This document shows positions 55,825 through 64,000 of a stretch of DNA of 64,000 bases, piece after piece (the first letter of the stretch is position 1; each line of letters starts with the position of its first letter). Below the pieces are notes generated by a model. That model was not told where the DNA came from. It did not search any database and saw only the letters and a program-made list of their open reading frames with translations. Location of the stretch: the NCBI RefSeq assembly GCF_028771845.1, contig NZ_CP118270.1:496001-560000 (forward strand), in the 5' to 3' direction. This DNA is from Paenibacillus marchantiae. Lineage in GTDB: Bacteria; Bacillota; Bacilli; Paenibacillales; Paenibacillaceae. Both the position numbers and the translations under genes were made by a program.

Positions 55825-57198
55825 CTACCCTGCATCCAAACTGCGTAGTGCAGCCAGCAAACTACCAGCGATCAGGTCCAATTCTTCCTCGGTGGTGACA
55901 AACGGCGGAGAGATGGTCAAAATATTCGCAAATCCCGGTACGGTATCGCCGTTCTTGCCAATCAGGATGCCGTCCTGTTTGCAGCTTGCCAGCACTTTCA
56001 TGACCTTATCCGCATGAGCAGGTGAACCATCGGCTTCAATCAGCTCTACCCCGCAGGCGAAGCCAAATGTACGGATATCTCCAACCACCGATAACTCCAG
56101 CAGCGGCTCCAGCTTATCCCGGAGCAGGTATCCAAGTTCATCGGCACGGCTGACCAGATTCTCTCGTTCCAGGATATCGAGGTTGGTCAGTGCCACGCGG
56201 CAGGAGACTGGGTTGCCCCCGAACGTATTCACATGACGAAAGTGTGAATCGAGTCCGGGTTGTCTGAAGGTGTCATACAGATCTGCTCGAACGGCTGTCG
56301 CCGATAGTGGAGCGTACGCACTCGTCATGCCCTTTGCCATCGTGACGATATCGGGCTGCACCCCGTAATTCTGATGACCGAATTTTTGCCCGGAGCGGCC
56401 AAATCCGCAGATGACCTCATCCACAATGAACAGCACCCCATAACGCTCACAAATCTCCTGCACGGTACGCATATACTCCGGAGGCGGGACAATCATGCCG
56501 CCCCCTGTAATGACTGGTTCCATAATGACCGCAGCTACCGTCTCCGGCCCTTCCCAACGAATAACCTCTTCATAGATAGTGGCGCATTCCAGTCCGCATC
56601 CATCCTTGTTTCGTCCAAATGGACAGCGGTAGCAATAGGGAGGTGGTACATGAGAAAAGCCTACGCCCAGCGGCTCGTATTTGATTTTGCGGGCCGCTTG
56701 CCCGGTAGCGCCCAGTGCGCCCATGGAGTTGCCGTGATAGGCGCGGTGACGGGAGATGAATTTGTGACGAGTTGGTTCACCATTCTGATGATGAAACTGA
56801 CGGGCTATTTTGAACGCCACTTCATTGGCATCTGAACCCGAGTTGGAGAAGAATATGCGATACTCCCCCTCCAGCCAGTCATTCAGCTTCTCTGCCAGCA
56901 GAATCGCCGGCTCATGGCTCTGGGTCATGGGCACGTACGCTAGAGCTTTCATCTGCTCATAGGCACTTTGGGCAATCTCCTCGCGTCCATGCCCGACGTT
57001 CACACACCACAGTCCCGACATCGCATCCAGATACCGTGTGCCATCCTGATCCGTGATCCAGCTGCCCTCCCCGCTTACGGCAATCATCGGATGATCGTTA
57101 TGAGGCGAGATGTGATGCCACACATATTTGCGATCCTTTTCCAGCCACTCTTCCTTTGTACCACCACGCGGCTGGGGTTGCTGATCCACTGAGCTCAT
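55825..57198 (-). CDS. Class III aminotransferase (beta-alanine/omega-amino acid type)
   Basis: PLP aminotransferase of 457 residues. K289 in TMAKGMTSAYAPLSA is the Schiff-base lysine, D260 in FIVDEVICGFGRSG binds the PLP nitrogen, and SGSDANEVAFKIAR and HRAYHGNSMGALGATG are class III signatures. In this cluster it would convert beta-alanine to malonate semialdehyde with pyruvate or 2-oxoglutarate. A Cys-rich stretch (YCYRCPFGRNKDGCGLEC) is an odd feature in the middle. GAGAGGAGG precedes the ATG. No semialdehyde dehydrogenase gene is present in the window. Confidence 0.9.
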   Translation of the reverse strand: MSSVDQQPQPRGGTKEEWLEKDRKYVWHHISPHNDHPMIAVSGEGSWITDQDGTRYLDAMSGLWCVNVGHGREEIAQSAYEQMKALAYVPMTQSHEPAILLAEKLNDWLEGEYRIFFSNSGSDANEVAFKIARQFHHQNGEPTRHKFISRHRAYHGNSMGALGATGQAARKIKYEPLGVGFSHVPPPYCYRCPFGRNKDGCGLECATIYEEVIRWEGPETVAAVIMEPVITGGGMIVPPPEYMRTVQEICERYGVLFIVDEVICGFGRSGQKFGHQNYGVQPDIVTMAKGMTSAYAPLSATAVRADLYDTFRQPGLDSHFRHVNTFGGNPVSCRVALTNLDILERENLVSRADELGYLLRDKLEPLLELSVVGDIRTFGFACGVELIEADGSPAHADKVMKVLASCKQDGILIGKNGDTVPGFANILTISPPFVTTEEELDLIAGSLLAALRSLDAG

Positions 57199-57286
57199 TC
57201 GTCATCCTCCTCTCTAACCTGAATCTATGGACTTTACACTTGACCACTCCGATTGCAGTGCCCACTTCCGAACGCTCCACGCTTAT

Positions 57287-58363
57287 TTATTTCGTCACAT
57301 CCTTCACCGCTTCTTCATAGATGCTTTTCTCCAGTGCTTCGTCCAGATTGGCGGCTTTCTTGATCAGGCCATACTTCAGGGCAATATCCGCAGTCCGGGT
57401 AAACGATTCATCCACAAAACTGCCCACCTGTTTCTCCGTAAACCCTTCCGGGCGAATCAGCTTCGCAATCTCTTCCAGCATGGTCACCTGATGTTCTCGG
57501 GTCGTGCTGCCGTCCGTCACACTTTTCATGACGATATCCACCGTTTCATTCTGATTGTCGATGGCGTAGTTCCAGCCTTTCAGAACGGCACGGGTCACTT
57601 TCACCGCCAGCTCTTTATTACTGTCCACCCAATCCTTCTTCGCGATCAGCGTATCCTCCAGCATGCCTACCCCGGCATCCTCAATGTTGAATACATCCAG
57701 GTCGGACTCCTTCGTTCCGCTTTCCAGTACCACGTGATATTCGTTATAGATCGTTGCCGTGGCGACATCCACCTGATCGTTGAAGAACTGATCCATCGTG
57801 AAGCCCTGCTTCACCAGTTCAATATCCTTCTTTGGATCAAGGCCGTTCTTCTCCATAAAAGCGAGAACCTGAAACTGCTGGCTGCCAAACCATGTGCTCA
57901 CTTTCTTGCCTTTCATCTGGGCGGGATCGGTAATACCCGCGGACTTCTTCGCAATCAATCGATAACTGCTCTTCTGCGAAACTTGGGCGAGGGAGACCAG
58001 CGGAAGACCGTTATCCCGGCTGACCAGCAAACTGTCTACCCCAGTGATACCCACATCGGCTGCGCCGTTGACCACCTGCTGTTCAATCACGATATCCGGG
58101 CCACCCGGAATGATCTCGGCATCAATACCTTCATCTGCAAAGAAACCTTTCTCCTTAGCGGCGTATATCCCCGCGAACTGAGCCTGTGGCACCCATTTGA
58201 GCTGAATTTTCACTTTGGTTAAGGGCTGATCTGCCCCTCCCGCTCCCTCAGAGCTGGCAGCAGCAGGAGTGACGGACGGCTCTGATTTTGCGGAGCACGC
58301 TCCCAGCATCGCAACGACCAACAGTACCAACACCAGAAAACCCGGTTTTAACGTTTTGTACAT
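57287..58363 (-). CDS. ABC transporter substrate-binding lipoprotein (NMT1/SsuA type)
   Basis: A 358-residue extracellular binding protein anchored by lipid. A signal peptide (LVLVLLVVAML) ends in the lipobox LGAC. The mature part begins with VKIQLKWVPQAQFAGIYAAK and contains DVGITGVDSLLVSR, typical of NMT1/THI5-like binding proteins for pyrimidine-like or sulfonate ligands. In this locus a pyrimidine or its degradation intermediate is the likely ligand (inference). The ATG at 58363 is 11 bases from AGGGGG. It follows the two permease genes. Confidence 0.9.
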   Translation of the reverse strand: MYKTLKPGFLVLVLLVVAMLGACSAKSEPSVTPAAASSEGAGGADQPLTKVKIQLKWVPQAQFAGIYAAKEKGFFADEGIDAEIIPGGPDIVIEQQVVNGAADVGITGVDSLLVSRDNGLPLVSLAQVSQKSSYRLIAKKSAGITDPAQMKGKKVSTWFGSQQFQVLAFMEKNGLDPKKDIELVKQGFTMDQFFNDQVDVATATIYNEYHVVLESGTKESDLDVFNIEDAGVGMLEDTLIAKKDWVDSNKELAVKVTRAVLKGWNYAIDNQNETVDIVMKSVTDGSTTREHQVTMLEEIAKLIRPEGFTEKQVGSFVDESFTRTADIALKYGLIKKAANLDEALEKSIYEEAVKDVTK

Positions 58364-58469
58364 ATACAGAACAACCCCCTGTTTATATATAAGGATTTTC
58401 AATCAGGTACTGTGTAGCCCTGCTTCACGAGTCAATCGATCTGTGGAAGGTTGGCATCTGAATGAGCTT

Positions 58470-59426
58470 TTATGGATCTGTACGTGCACGATTCCACGGG
58501 ATCAGCCGTTTCTCGGCCAGAACGACGACTTCATACAGCACAATACCGAGCACAGCCGCGATAACAATACAGGACCAGGCAAGTGGCATGTTCGCCAGTC
58601 GGATCTGATCCGAGAGCAAGTATCCAAGCCCCTGGGAGGCGATGAAAAACTCACCCACAATGGCGCCAATAATGCTGGTCGACATATTAATTTTCAGACC
58701 TGCGAAGAGGGAAGGTAGCGCATGTGGCCAGCGCAGCTTCACGAAAACCTGCATCCTACTGGCGGCAAGACCACCCATCAGATCACTGTATTGCGGCTGA
58801 ATTGAGGTCAAGCCCTTGAATAGACTCACAGCCATGGCAGCCATCGTAATTACAGCCACGACGGCAATACGTGACCATATCCCGTCCCCAAACCAGTTGT
58901 TCATAATCGGGGCCAGCGCAACAATCGGAACGGCGTTCAGTGCTGACATTACAGCAACTGCCGCCCTGCCACTCGTCGGGAAGAAGGATGCACCCGCAGC
59001 CGCCAAGGCTCCCAGCAAGGAGCCGAGCAGAAAGCCACCCAGCATCTCGGTTCCGCTGTACATCGCGTATCGGAAGAGCATTTCTGCATTTTCGCTGATG
59101 GACGCTGCAATTGCTGATGGCACAGGCAGTTGGTAACTTTCAAGCGAGAATAACTGATGGAACAATCGAAGCTGCCATAAGGTAAGAAATAAGGCTCCGG
59201 CAAGCCACGGCAGTAGGCGCAATCCAATTGATCTTTTGCGAACACTACTACCCCGCAGTCTCTGTCCGGCTTGTCCCTGTTGCCCATGGATATCCGAGCC
59301 TGAAGCAGTTGGCACCTTAATCGAATCCACAATAGATTCCCCAATGGAGCCCGTGCCCGTGCCAGAGACAGCGACCGTCGCACCCTCCTCACCTTTGCGG
59401 CTTACCACCACACTTTCATTCATCAT
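58470..59426 (-). CDS. ABC transporter permease (second)
   Basis: A 318-residue inner-membrane permease of the SsuC/TauC type. After a long polar N-terminus (about 60 residues rich in Gly, Ser and Gln), six hydrophobic helices follow, with the cytoplasmic EAA-type loop YSDLMGGLAASRMQVFVKLRWPHALP that contacts the ATPase. The ATG at 59426 overlaps the stop of the first permease by four bases (ATGA), with GGGAGG upstream. Together the two permeases probably form a heterodimer, since they are clearly different proteins. Confidence 0.9.
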   Translation of the reverse strand: MMNESVVVSRKGEEGATVAVSGTGTGSIGESIVDSIKVPTASGSDIHGQQGQAGQRLRGSSVRKRSIGLRLLPWLAGALFLTLWQLRLFHQLFSLESYQLPVPSAIAASISENAEMLFRYAMYSGTEMLGGFLLGSLLGALAAAGASFFPTSGRAAVAVMSALNAVPIVALAPIMNNWFGDGIWSRIAVVAVITMAAMAVSLFKGLTSIQPQYSDLMGGLAASRMQVFVKLRWPHALPSLFAGLKINMSTSIIGAIVGEFFIASQGLGYLLSDQIRLANMPLAWSCIVIAAVLGIVLYEVVVLAEKRLIPWNRARTDP

Positions 59427-60235
59427 GCAGCACGCCCTCCCTTGGCCCTGAATTCGGGCTGCCATGGGGTTAGCCAGCGCTCAGCAAGGCTGATGGCAAG
59501 ATACGAGATGAGTCCAATGCCAATGCTGAGCATGATGGTTGCCCAGAACATGCCGATTTGGGCACTGCCGTAATACAAGGAACTGACCATCAGTACGCCA
59601 AGTCCATCCGGGGCTCCCATTAGCTCCACCACAATGGAAGAAGTGACTGCAAGTGGAGCAGCTATTTTCATCCCGGAAAACAGACCAGGCAGTGCAGAAG
59701 GCAGCAGACATTTGACATAACGCGCAGGCAGGGAAGCTCCACAGGAACGCATAAGCTCCAGATGCTCCGGCGCTGCACTTTTTAATCCTTTGAGTGTGTG
59801 GATGATAATCGGGAAGAACGTAACGTAAGCCGCCATTATAATTCGGGCCCACTCGGCGTTATGGATAATGCCATAGACAATGGGCGCAAGACCGATTACG
59901 GGCACCATCTGGGAAGAGATGACATACGGAGATAAGGTACGCTCTACCCAAACCGCCACACTCATGAGCAGGGCCAACAGCAGACCTAACACGGTTCCAC
60001 CTGCAAAACCAATTGCTGCATTCCCAAACGTTACGGCCCCCTGTTCAGCCAATGTGCCTGAGTAACGAAACAGGGCTGCGAGAACCTCGTGCAGATAAGG
60101 AAGACGGGACGCTGCCTGCTGGGGTGACAAGAACAAGTGGAGAATCCAGGCGATACCTTCCCACAGCAGCAATACGGACAAAATCCAGATCACTACCCAG
60201 GAGCGAAAACCCAGCTTACTGGTGTGCAGGAACAT
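59423..60235 (-). CDS. ABC transporter permease (first)
   Basis: A 270-residue permease with six hydrophobic segments and the EAA-like loop LELMRSCGASLPARYVKCLLPSALPGLFSG. Same family as the neighbouring permease. Start choice is uncertain: ATG at 60235 (GGAG 13 bases upstream) or ATG at 60256, which lies inside the ATPase gene; the overlap with the ATPase is 20 or 41 bases. It ends in a four-base overlap with the next gene, so ATPase and permeases are translated as a block. Confidence 0.88.
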   Translation of the reverse strand: MFLHTSKLGFRSWVVIWILSVLLLWEGIAWILHLFLSPQQAASRLPYLHEVLAALFRYSGTLAEQGAVTFGNAAIGFAGGTVLGLLLALLMSVAVWVERTLSPYVISSQMVPVIGLAPIVYGIIHNAEWARIIMAAYVTFFPIIIHTLKGLKSAAPEHLELMRSCGASLPARYVKCLLPSALPGLFSGMKIAAPLAVTSSIVVELMGAPDGLGVLMVSSLYYGSAQIGMFWATIMLSIGIGLISYLAISLAERWLTPWQPEFRAKGGRAA

Positions 60236-61031
60236 GGATTGGATCACGCTCCTCATAGAAACAATTTCGGATGGTGGTCATCATGCGGTAAAAGGCTTCG
60301 GTTTCCCTCAGCTCTCGATCCCGCTTGGCTGGCAGGTTGACGGAATGAATGGAGTGCACCTGACCAGGGTGTGCGGAGAGGACGATGATGCGGTCAGATA
60401 GAAATACGGCCTCGGGGATACTGTGTGTAACGAACAGGAATGTCTTGCCTGTAGATCGCTTAATATCAAGCAGCTCCAATTGCAGCTTCTCCTTCGTGAA
60501 TTCATCCAGTGCGGAGAAAGGTTCATCCATAAGCAACAATGGCGGATCAAGCGCGAGTGCACGTGCAATGGAAACACGCTGCTGCATGCCCCCACTGAGC
60601 TGCCATGGATAATGGTCAGCAAAGCGAGTCAGCCCGACCATTTCAAGCAGTTCACCACTCATGCGGCGGCACTCCTTCCGGCTTGTGCCGAGCAGCTCCA
60701 GGGGAAGCTCCACATTGTGGCGTACCGTGCGCCAATCGAATAACGCTGGAGTCTGGAAGACAATACCGAACTGGCGCTGCAACCGCGCCCGCTCCGGTTC
60801 CTCCCCGGCAACCCGGATGCTGCCTGTCGTTGGCTGGAGCAAATCGGCTACGAGTCGCAGCAGTGTGGACTTTCCACAACCCGAGGGGCCAAGCAGAGAG
60901 ACAAATTCATTGAAATGGATTTGAAATGAAACGTCGGACAGGGCGGTAACTTGTTGTGCTCCACTGCCAAATACAACGGACACGTGATCCAGCTCGATAT
61001 GGCAGGTGTCGGGGACGATGATAGAGGACAT
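60216..61031 (-). CDS. ABC transporter ATP-binding protein (SsuB/TauB/NrtD type)
   Basis: A 271-residue nucleotide-binding subunit. Walker A GPSGCGKST is at residues 48-56, the signature LSGGMQQRVSIARAL and Walker B PPLLLMDEPFSALDE follow, and the H-loop is in FLFVTHSIPEA. The ATG at 61031 has AAAAGGAG 7 bases upstream, better than the ATG at 61037. It is the first gene of the long minus-strand pyrimidine operon; a candidate promoter -10 (TATAAT, 61158-61163) and a palindrome at 61194-61206 lie upstream. Confidence 0.93.
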   Translation of the reverse strand: MSSIIVPDTCHIELDHVSVVFGSGAQQVTALSDVSFQIHFNEFVSLLGPSGCGKSTLLRLVADLLQPTTGSIRVAGEEPERARLQRQFGIVFQTPALFDWRTVRHNVELPLELLGTSRKECRRMSGELLEMVGLTRFADHYPWQLSGGMQQRVSIARALALDPPLLLMDEPFSALDEFTKEKLQLELLDIKRSTGKTFLFVTHSIPEAVFLSDRIIVLSAHPGQVHSIHSVNLPAKRDRELRETEAFYRMMTTIRNCFYEERDPIHVPAHQ

Positions 61032-61157
61032 GGGCATTCTCCTTTTCGCGGGAAGCTCGCAATCTTTTCACACCAAGGCTGAATGGAAGGTTTATATACA
61101 CGAACGTAACAGGTTTTGCTTGTTAGGTAATACTATATATCTTTGGGCGGGGATTAC

Positions 61158-61206
61158 ATTATACAGACTGTTTTGAGTATGGGCCTGTTCATGTTACACA
61201 GTGTAA
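61158..61206 (-). promoter_or_regulatory. Control region of the pyrimidine transport-degradation operon
   Basis: A minus-strand TATAAT (61158-61163) without a good -35 lies about 130 bases ahead of the ATPase start. Upstream of it is the perfect palindrome TTACACTGTGTAA (61194-61206, 6-bp arms around one base), placed where an activator such as PucR could act on a promoter lacking a -35. Confidence 0.5.
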
Positions 61207-61575
61207 AATGATACCGATTCTCAGTCCTAAACATGTCAATGTCCGTGTATGTTATCTAACATCTGCTTCACTTATACAGAACTCTTGTAATATCCAAGTA
61301 AAGGCGCATAATCATTTGTATTTATTGAATAAATATTCGGAAAATATGACATATACCCTCGTATTCTTGTTGATTTTCTTGTATAAACATTGATAACAGC
61401 ATTTTGCAAAATGCTCATATAGAAGGACGTGAACTCTCGCCCCGATACGGTGTCTGGTTCTGGGATCATGAAGGCGGTGTCATTGATTCCCGTCCACCAC
61501 CCATATTGGCTGGATAATCGCGTTTCCGAACAGTCTCGCAAAGGATTTTCAAAATCAGAAATCGGGGTGGTCCGT
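61207..61575. other. Intergenic region upstream of the chemoreceptor
   Basis: About 370 bases without a supported gene. It contains the perfect palindrome AGCATTTTGCAAAATGCT (61398-61415). No sigma-D (TAAA/GCCGATAT) motility promoter is recognised. An open frame in phase with the chemoreceptor extends to 61429 but starts without a proper ribosome binding site. Confidence 0.4.
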
Positions 61576-63798
61576 ATGTTTGATTGGCTGGGATCGAGAA
61601 AAGGGTGGCCGCTGTGGCGGTCGTATCGGTTGAATGCAAATATGAAGCAAGACGTAGAGGAAATCTTTGAGGGCATCGCCGAGACCCGGCGGCAGCTTTT
61701 GATGGATTGGGCTGAGGAGCAGTGGAATCATCTGGATCGATTGCTTCAGCAGGTACGAGCTGTTCATCCGCAAGGTATGTTGCAAGGCTCCGAAGATGTA
61801 CATGGATTAGAGGTATGGTTCGCAGCAAGTTATGTACGCGCTACGGATAGTACTGAGCTTTTTATGCTGAACGAGCAAAACCAGGTTGTATTTTCTACAT
61901 ATAAGAATCATATTGGACAAGTCTACGAAGATGGAAATGCTTTGATCGGGCCAGGACTTAGGTATACCCAAGCGGATATCAACGGACAAAAGTGCCTGTT
62001 TGGACCTTATTCTGATCCGCTCACACTAGAAATTGGACCACGTTCTTCCACGTTTCACGATGATGTAACCTTGACGTTTATCGTACCGATCATGGAAAAC
62101 GGCCGTTACATCGGTTCCCTGTGCAGTCGTGTACCTAATGATGTATTGGGCGATCTGATCCAGCGTGAATCAGGCCACATCTACCCTGATTCGGGGGATA
62201 ATTATCTTTTTATGGCTGAATCAAAACTGCGGCCCACGCTTCAACCCGGGACTGCCCTGTCCCGCAGCCGCTTCGAGGATCATACATTCACCCATGGGGA
62301 GAATCTGAAAGACGGCGTAACCACCGAATGGGGCGTTGTATCTGTTAAAGAACATACCGAATTGGAACTGATGTTTACCGATCCTTCTACCAACGAACTT
62401 CATCCCGGTGTAGCGAATACCATTCGCAATGGCTCCAATCTGTTTGTGGCTTTTCCGGGTTATTCAGACTATCGTCATATATCAGTTATTGGAAAAGGCA
62501 TCACGTTCCAGCTTCCCCACTGTCCGGATCTGTGGGGCATGATGTGTGAAGGCGATTTGGAGGAAGTGTATCGGATACGCAGCATTGGCTGGCGCCAATT
62601 CAAGCAGCATAGCTTGTACATCCTGTTGTCAGGCATTGCGGGAGCTGCACTTGTATATGCGCTGACTGGAAGTGCATGGAGCGCAGCAGCCATCGCTGCC
62701 TTTAATTTCATCTATGGATTCCTGACTGCAAGCCAGCTGCAACGAAAACATGTTCAACGGGGCCATGAGGATTTGCGCCGCATTAGCCGCTTTATTCGGA
62801 TTAACGCCGAAGGCAAAGGGGATCTGACTCAGCGTCTGGACACGTCGGCTTTTGCCCAGGATGAATCAGGTGAACTGGCGAAATGGATCAACAATATGAT
62901 CGACTCTCTGGAAGGAATTATGCTCAAGGTACAGCTTGCCACCGTGGATGTGATGAACAACCAGCACCAGATGCGGGCGTCAACGGAAACTACACAGGGA
63001 ACAACCGAACGTGTAAATCTCAAACTTGGCTCTATGATTCAGGGGATACGCAAGCAGCTTGAGGACCTGGATCAGGCCAAAGTAGCCGCCGACGAAATGC
63101 GCCTCACCTTACAACAGCTTGAAGTGTCGTCCACAGAGCAGATTGACGTTGCCCGCCAGGAAGTGGAGCGTATTGGAGACAAAATGACTCAGATCTCGGG
63201 AGCCGTGTCCGACACCAACCATACGATTCTATCCTTTATGGCGACCATGCAGGATATCTACCGCGCACTTGCTGTCATTGATGAAATTTCGGCACAGACC
63301 AATCTGCTCGCACTAAATGCTTCCATTGAAGCAGCTCATGTTGGCGAACACGGACGTGGATTTGCCGTCGTTGCTGGTGAGATCCGCAAACTTGCAGAAT
63401 TATCCCGTTCCTCCACGGAAGATATTCATCAGATTCTGGATAATATCTCAGTAGCGGCAGGAGCAGCCTCGCAATCCATCAAGGAAGGCGATCAGGTGCT
63501 GGCTGAAGGCACCACGCTTGTTCAGGCTGCTTCGCAGTTACTCCAAAGTGCAACGGCTGAAGAACCCCAAAGAACACAGGTTGTAGATCAGGTCGTGGTA
63601 TTGATGGAGAATATCGCTGCCATCAGCCACAAAAATCGTTCCACGTCTTCGGAGGTGGAAGCCGAGATGGTCGAGCTTATTAACGACATGCTGCACGTTC
63701 AGCATTCATCGCACAATGTCGAAGCCATCACGGTCTTCTTGCAACAGCTTGTGGGACAATTCCAACTGACCCATCCCGATAAAAACGTAATTACCTGA
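61576..63798 (+). CDS. Methyl-accepting chemotaxis protein with N-terminal Cache-like domain
   Basis: A 740-residue receptor. Residues about 30-330 look like a Cache/PAS-type sensor ([39 protein letters not shown]). A single membrane hairpin follows at about 345-386 ([18 protein letters not shown] and [16 protein letters not shown]), then a HAMP-like region and a signalling coiled coil whose hairpin tip reads [20 protein letters not shown] and [19 protein letters not shown] (about 567-610). No membrane segment precedes the sensor, so sensor and signalling parts both seem cytoplasmic. ATG 61576 follows GGGGTGG; an alternative GTG start at 61429 adds 49 residues but has the ribosome binding site one base away. 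Confidence 0.87.
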   Translation: MFDWLGSRKGWPLWRSYRLNANMKQDVEEIFEGIAETRRQLLMDWAEEQWNHLDRLLQQVRAVHPQGMLQGSEDVHGLEVWFAASYVRATDSTELFMLNEQNQVVFSTYKNHIGQVYEDGNALIGPGLRYTQADINGQKCLFGPYSDPLTLEIGPRSSTFHDDVTLTFIVPIMENGRYIGSLCSRVPNDVLGDLIQRESGHIYPDSGDNYLFMAESKLRPTLQPGTALSRSRFEDHTFTHGENLKDGVTTEWGVVSVKEHTELELMFTDPSTNELHPGVANTIRNGSNLFVAFPGYSDYRHISVIGKGITFQLPHCPDLWGMMCEGDLEEVYRIRSIGWRQFKQHSLYILLSGIAGAALVYALTGSAWSAAAIAAFNFIYGFLTASQLQRKHVQRGHEDLRRISRFIRINAEGKGDLTQRLDTSAFAQDESGELAKWINNMIDSLEGIMLKVQLATVDVMNNQHQMRASTETTQGTTERVNLKLGSMIQGIRKQLEDLDQAKVAADEMRLTLQQLEVSSTEQIDVARQEVERIGDKMTQISGAVSDTNHTILSFMATMQDIYRALAVIDEISAQTNLLALNASIEAAHVGEHGRGFAVVAGEIRKLAELSRSSTEDIHQILDNISVAAGAASQSIKEGDQVLAEGTTLVQAASQLLQSATAEEPQRTQVVDQVVVLMENIAAISHKNRSTSSEVEAEMVELINDMLHVQHSSHNVEAITVFLQQLVGQFQLTHPDKNVIT

Positions 63799-63917
63799 CG
63801 TCATCATTGACGCGGATTGGAGAAATAGCTAAAATTTGATGCAACTGTTCGTTTAGACATTGTCGGTTCATTTCATATAGAAGCTTTCCAATCTGAATCA
63901 ATGAAAGGGTGGTCTGC

Positions 63918-64000
63918 ATGGAAATGCTCCAGGATTCTTTTGGCAGAATACATGACTACATCCGTATTTCTGTTACGGACCGCTGTAATTTGCGTTGTGT
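63918..64000 (+). CDS. moaA: GTP 3',8-cyclase MoaA, 5' part
   Basis: Start of a radical-SAM enzyme of molybdenum cofactor synthesis, cut by the right edge after 27 codons. [20 protein letters not shown] followed by DRCNLRC matches MoaA, the first two cysteines of the CxxxCxxC cluster motif being the ones visible. AAAGGGTGG lies 5 bases before the ATG. No Moco riboswitch is visible in the 119 bases separating it from the chemoreceptor gene. Confidence 0.9.
   Translation, partial: MEMLQDSFGRIHDYIRISVTDRCNLRC

Overview
The window is a chromosomal segment of a spore-forming low-to-mid GC Firmicute, most probably Paenibacillus. The evidence is the gene order (F1Fo ATP synthase operon, upp, glyA, ywlG, ywlE, mntP, sua5, spoIIR, prmC, prfA), a sporulation signalling gene (spoIIR), strong AGGAGG-type ribosome binding sites almost everywhere, and typical sigma-A promoters. 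Family assignments come from reading motifs in the translated sequence; no database search was possible.

Region 1 (1-9.3 kb, minus strand) carries the start of murA (cut by the window edge), a DUF1146 membrane protein, and a complete atpZ-I-B-E-F-H-A-G-D-C operon behind a clear promoter at 9218-9247. Region 2 (9.4-27.5 kb, minus strand) is housekeeping: mnaA/wecB, upp, glyA, ywlG, ywlE, mntP, sua5, spoIIR, then an accessory block (secreted GH18 chitinase and two tandem FtsW/RodA/SpoVE paralogues), then prmC, prfA, ychF and a GNAT acetyltransferase. A ZTP (pfl) riboswitch with its own promoter and terminator precedes ywlG-glyA. Long hairpin repeats lie on both sides of glyA, and a MITE-like element lies between upp and wecB.

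Region 3 (28-39 kb, minus strand) is a carotenoid (probably C30 glycosyl ester) cluster: three CrtN-type desaturases/oxidases, a CrtM-type synthase, a CruF-type hydratase, an acyltransferase, a glycosyltransferase, and a type 2 IPP isomerase just beyond. Upstream sits a MerR/B12-binding regulator with the CarH photoreceptor signature (W-x9-EH). Both its own promoter and the crt promoter carry three TACA-type elements at exact 11-bp spacing, which matches the known CarH operator pattern. This looks like a light- and B12-controlled pigment regulon.

Region 4 (39-46.7 kb, plus strand) holds a phospholipase-D-like protein, a TetR-controlled YkkCD-like SMR pair, a 44-residue membrane protein, and a YerO/SwrC-like TetR-RND pair.

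Region 5 (47-61 kb) is a reductive pyrimidine degradation locus: a PucR-type regulator (plus strand) convergent with a minus-strand gene series encoding an ABC importer, an omega-amino-acid aminotransferase, two amidohydrolases, PreT, PreA, a dihydropyrimidinase and a small unknown protein. Together they would import a pyrimidine and convert it through dihydropyrimidine and N-carbamoyl-beta-alanine to beta-alanine and a semialdehyde. Region 6 (61.4-64 kb) has an unusual chemoreceptor with its sensor domain before a single membrane hairpin, and the start of moaA.
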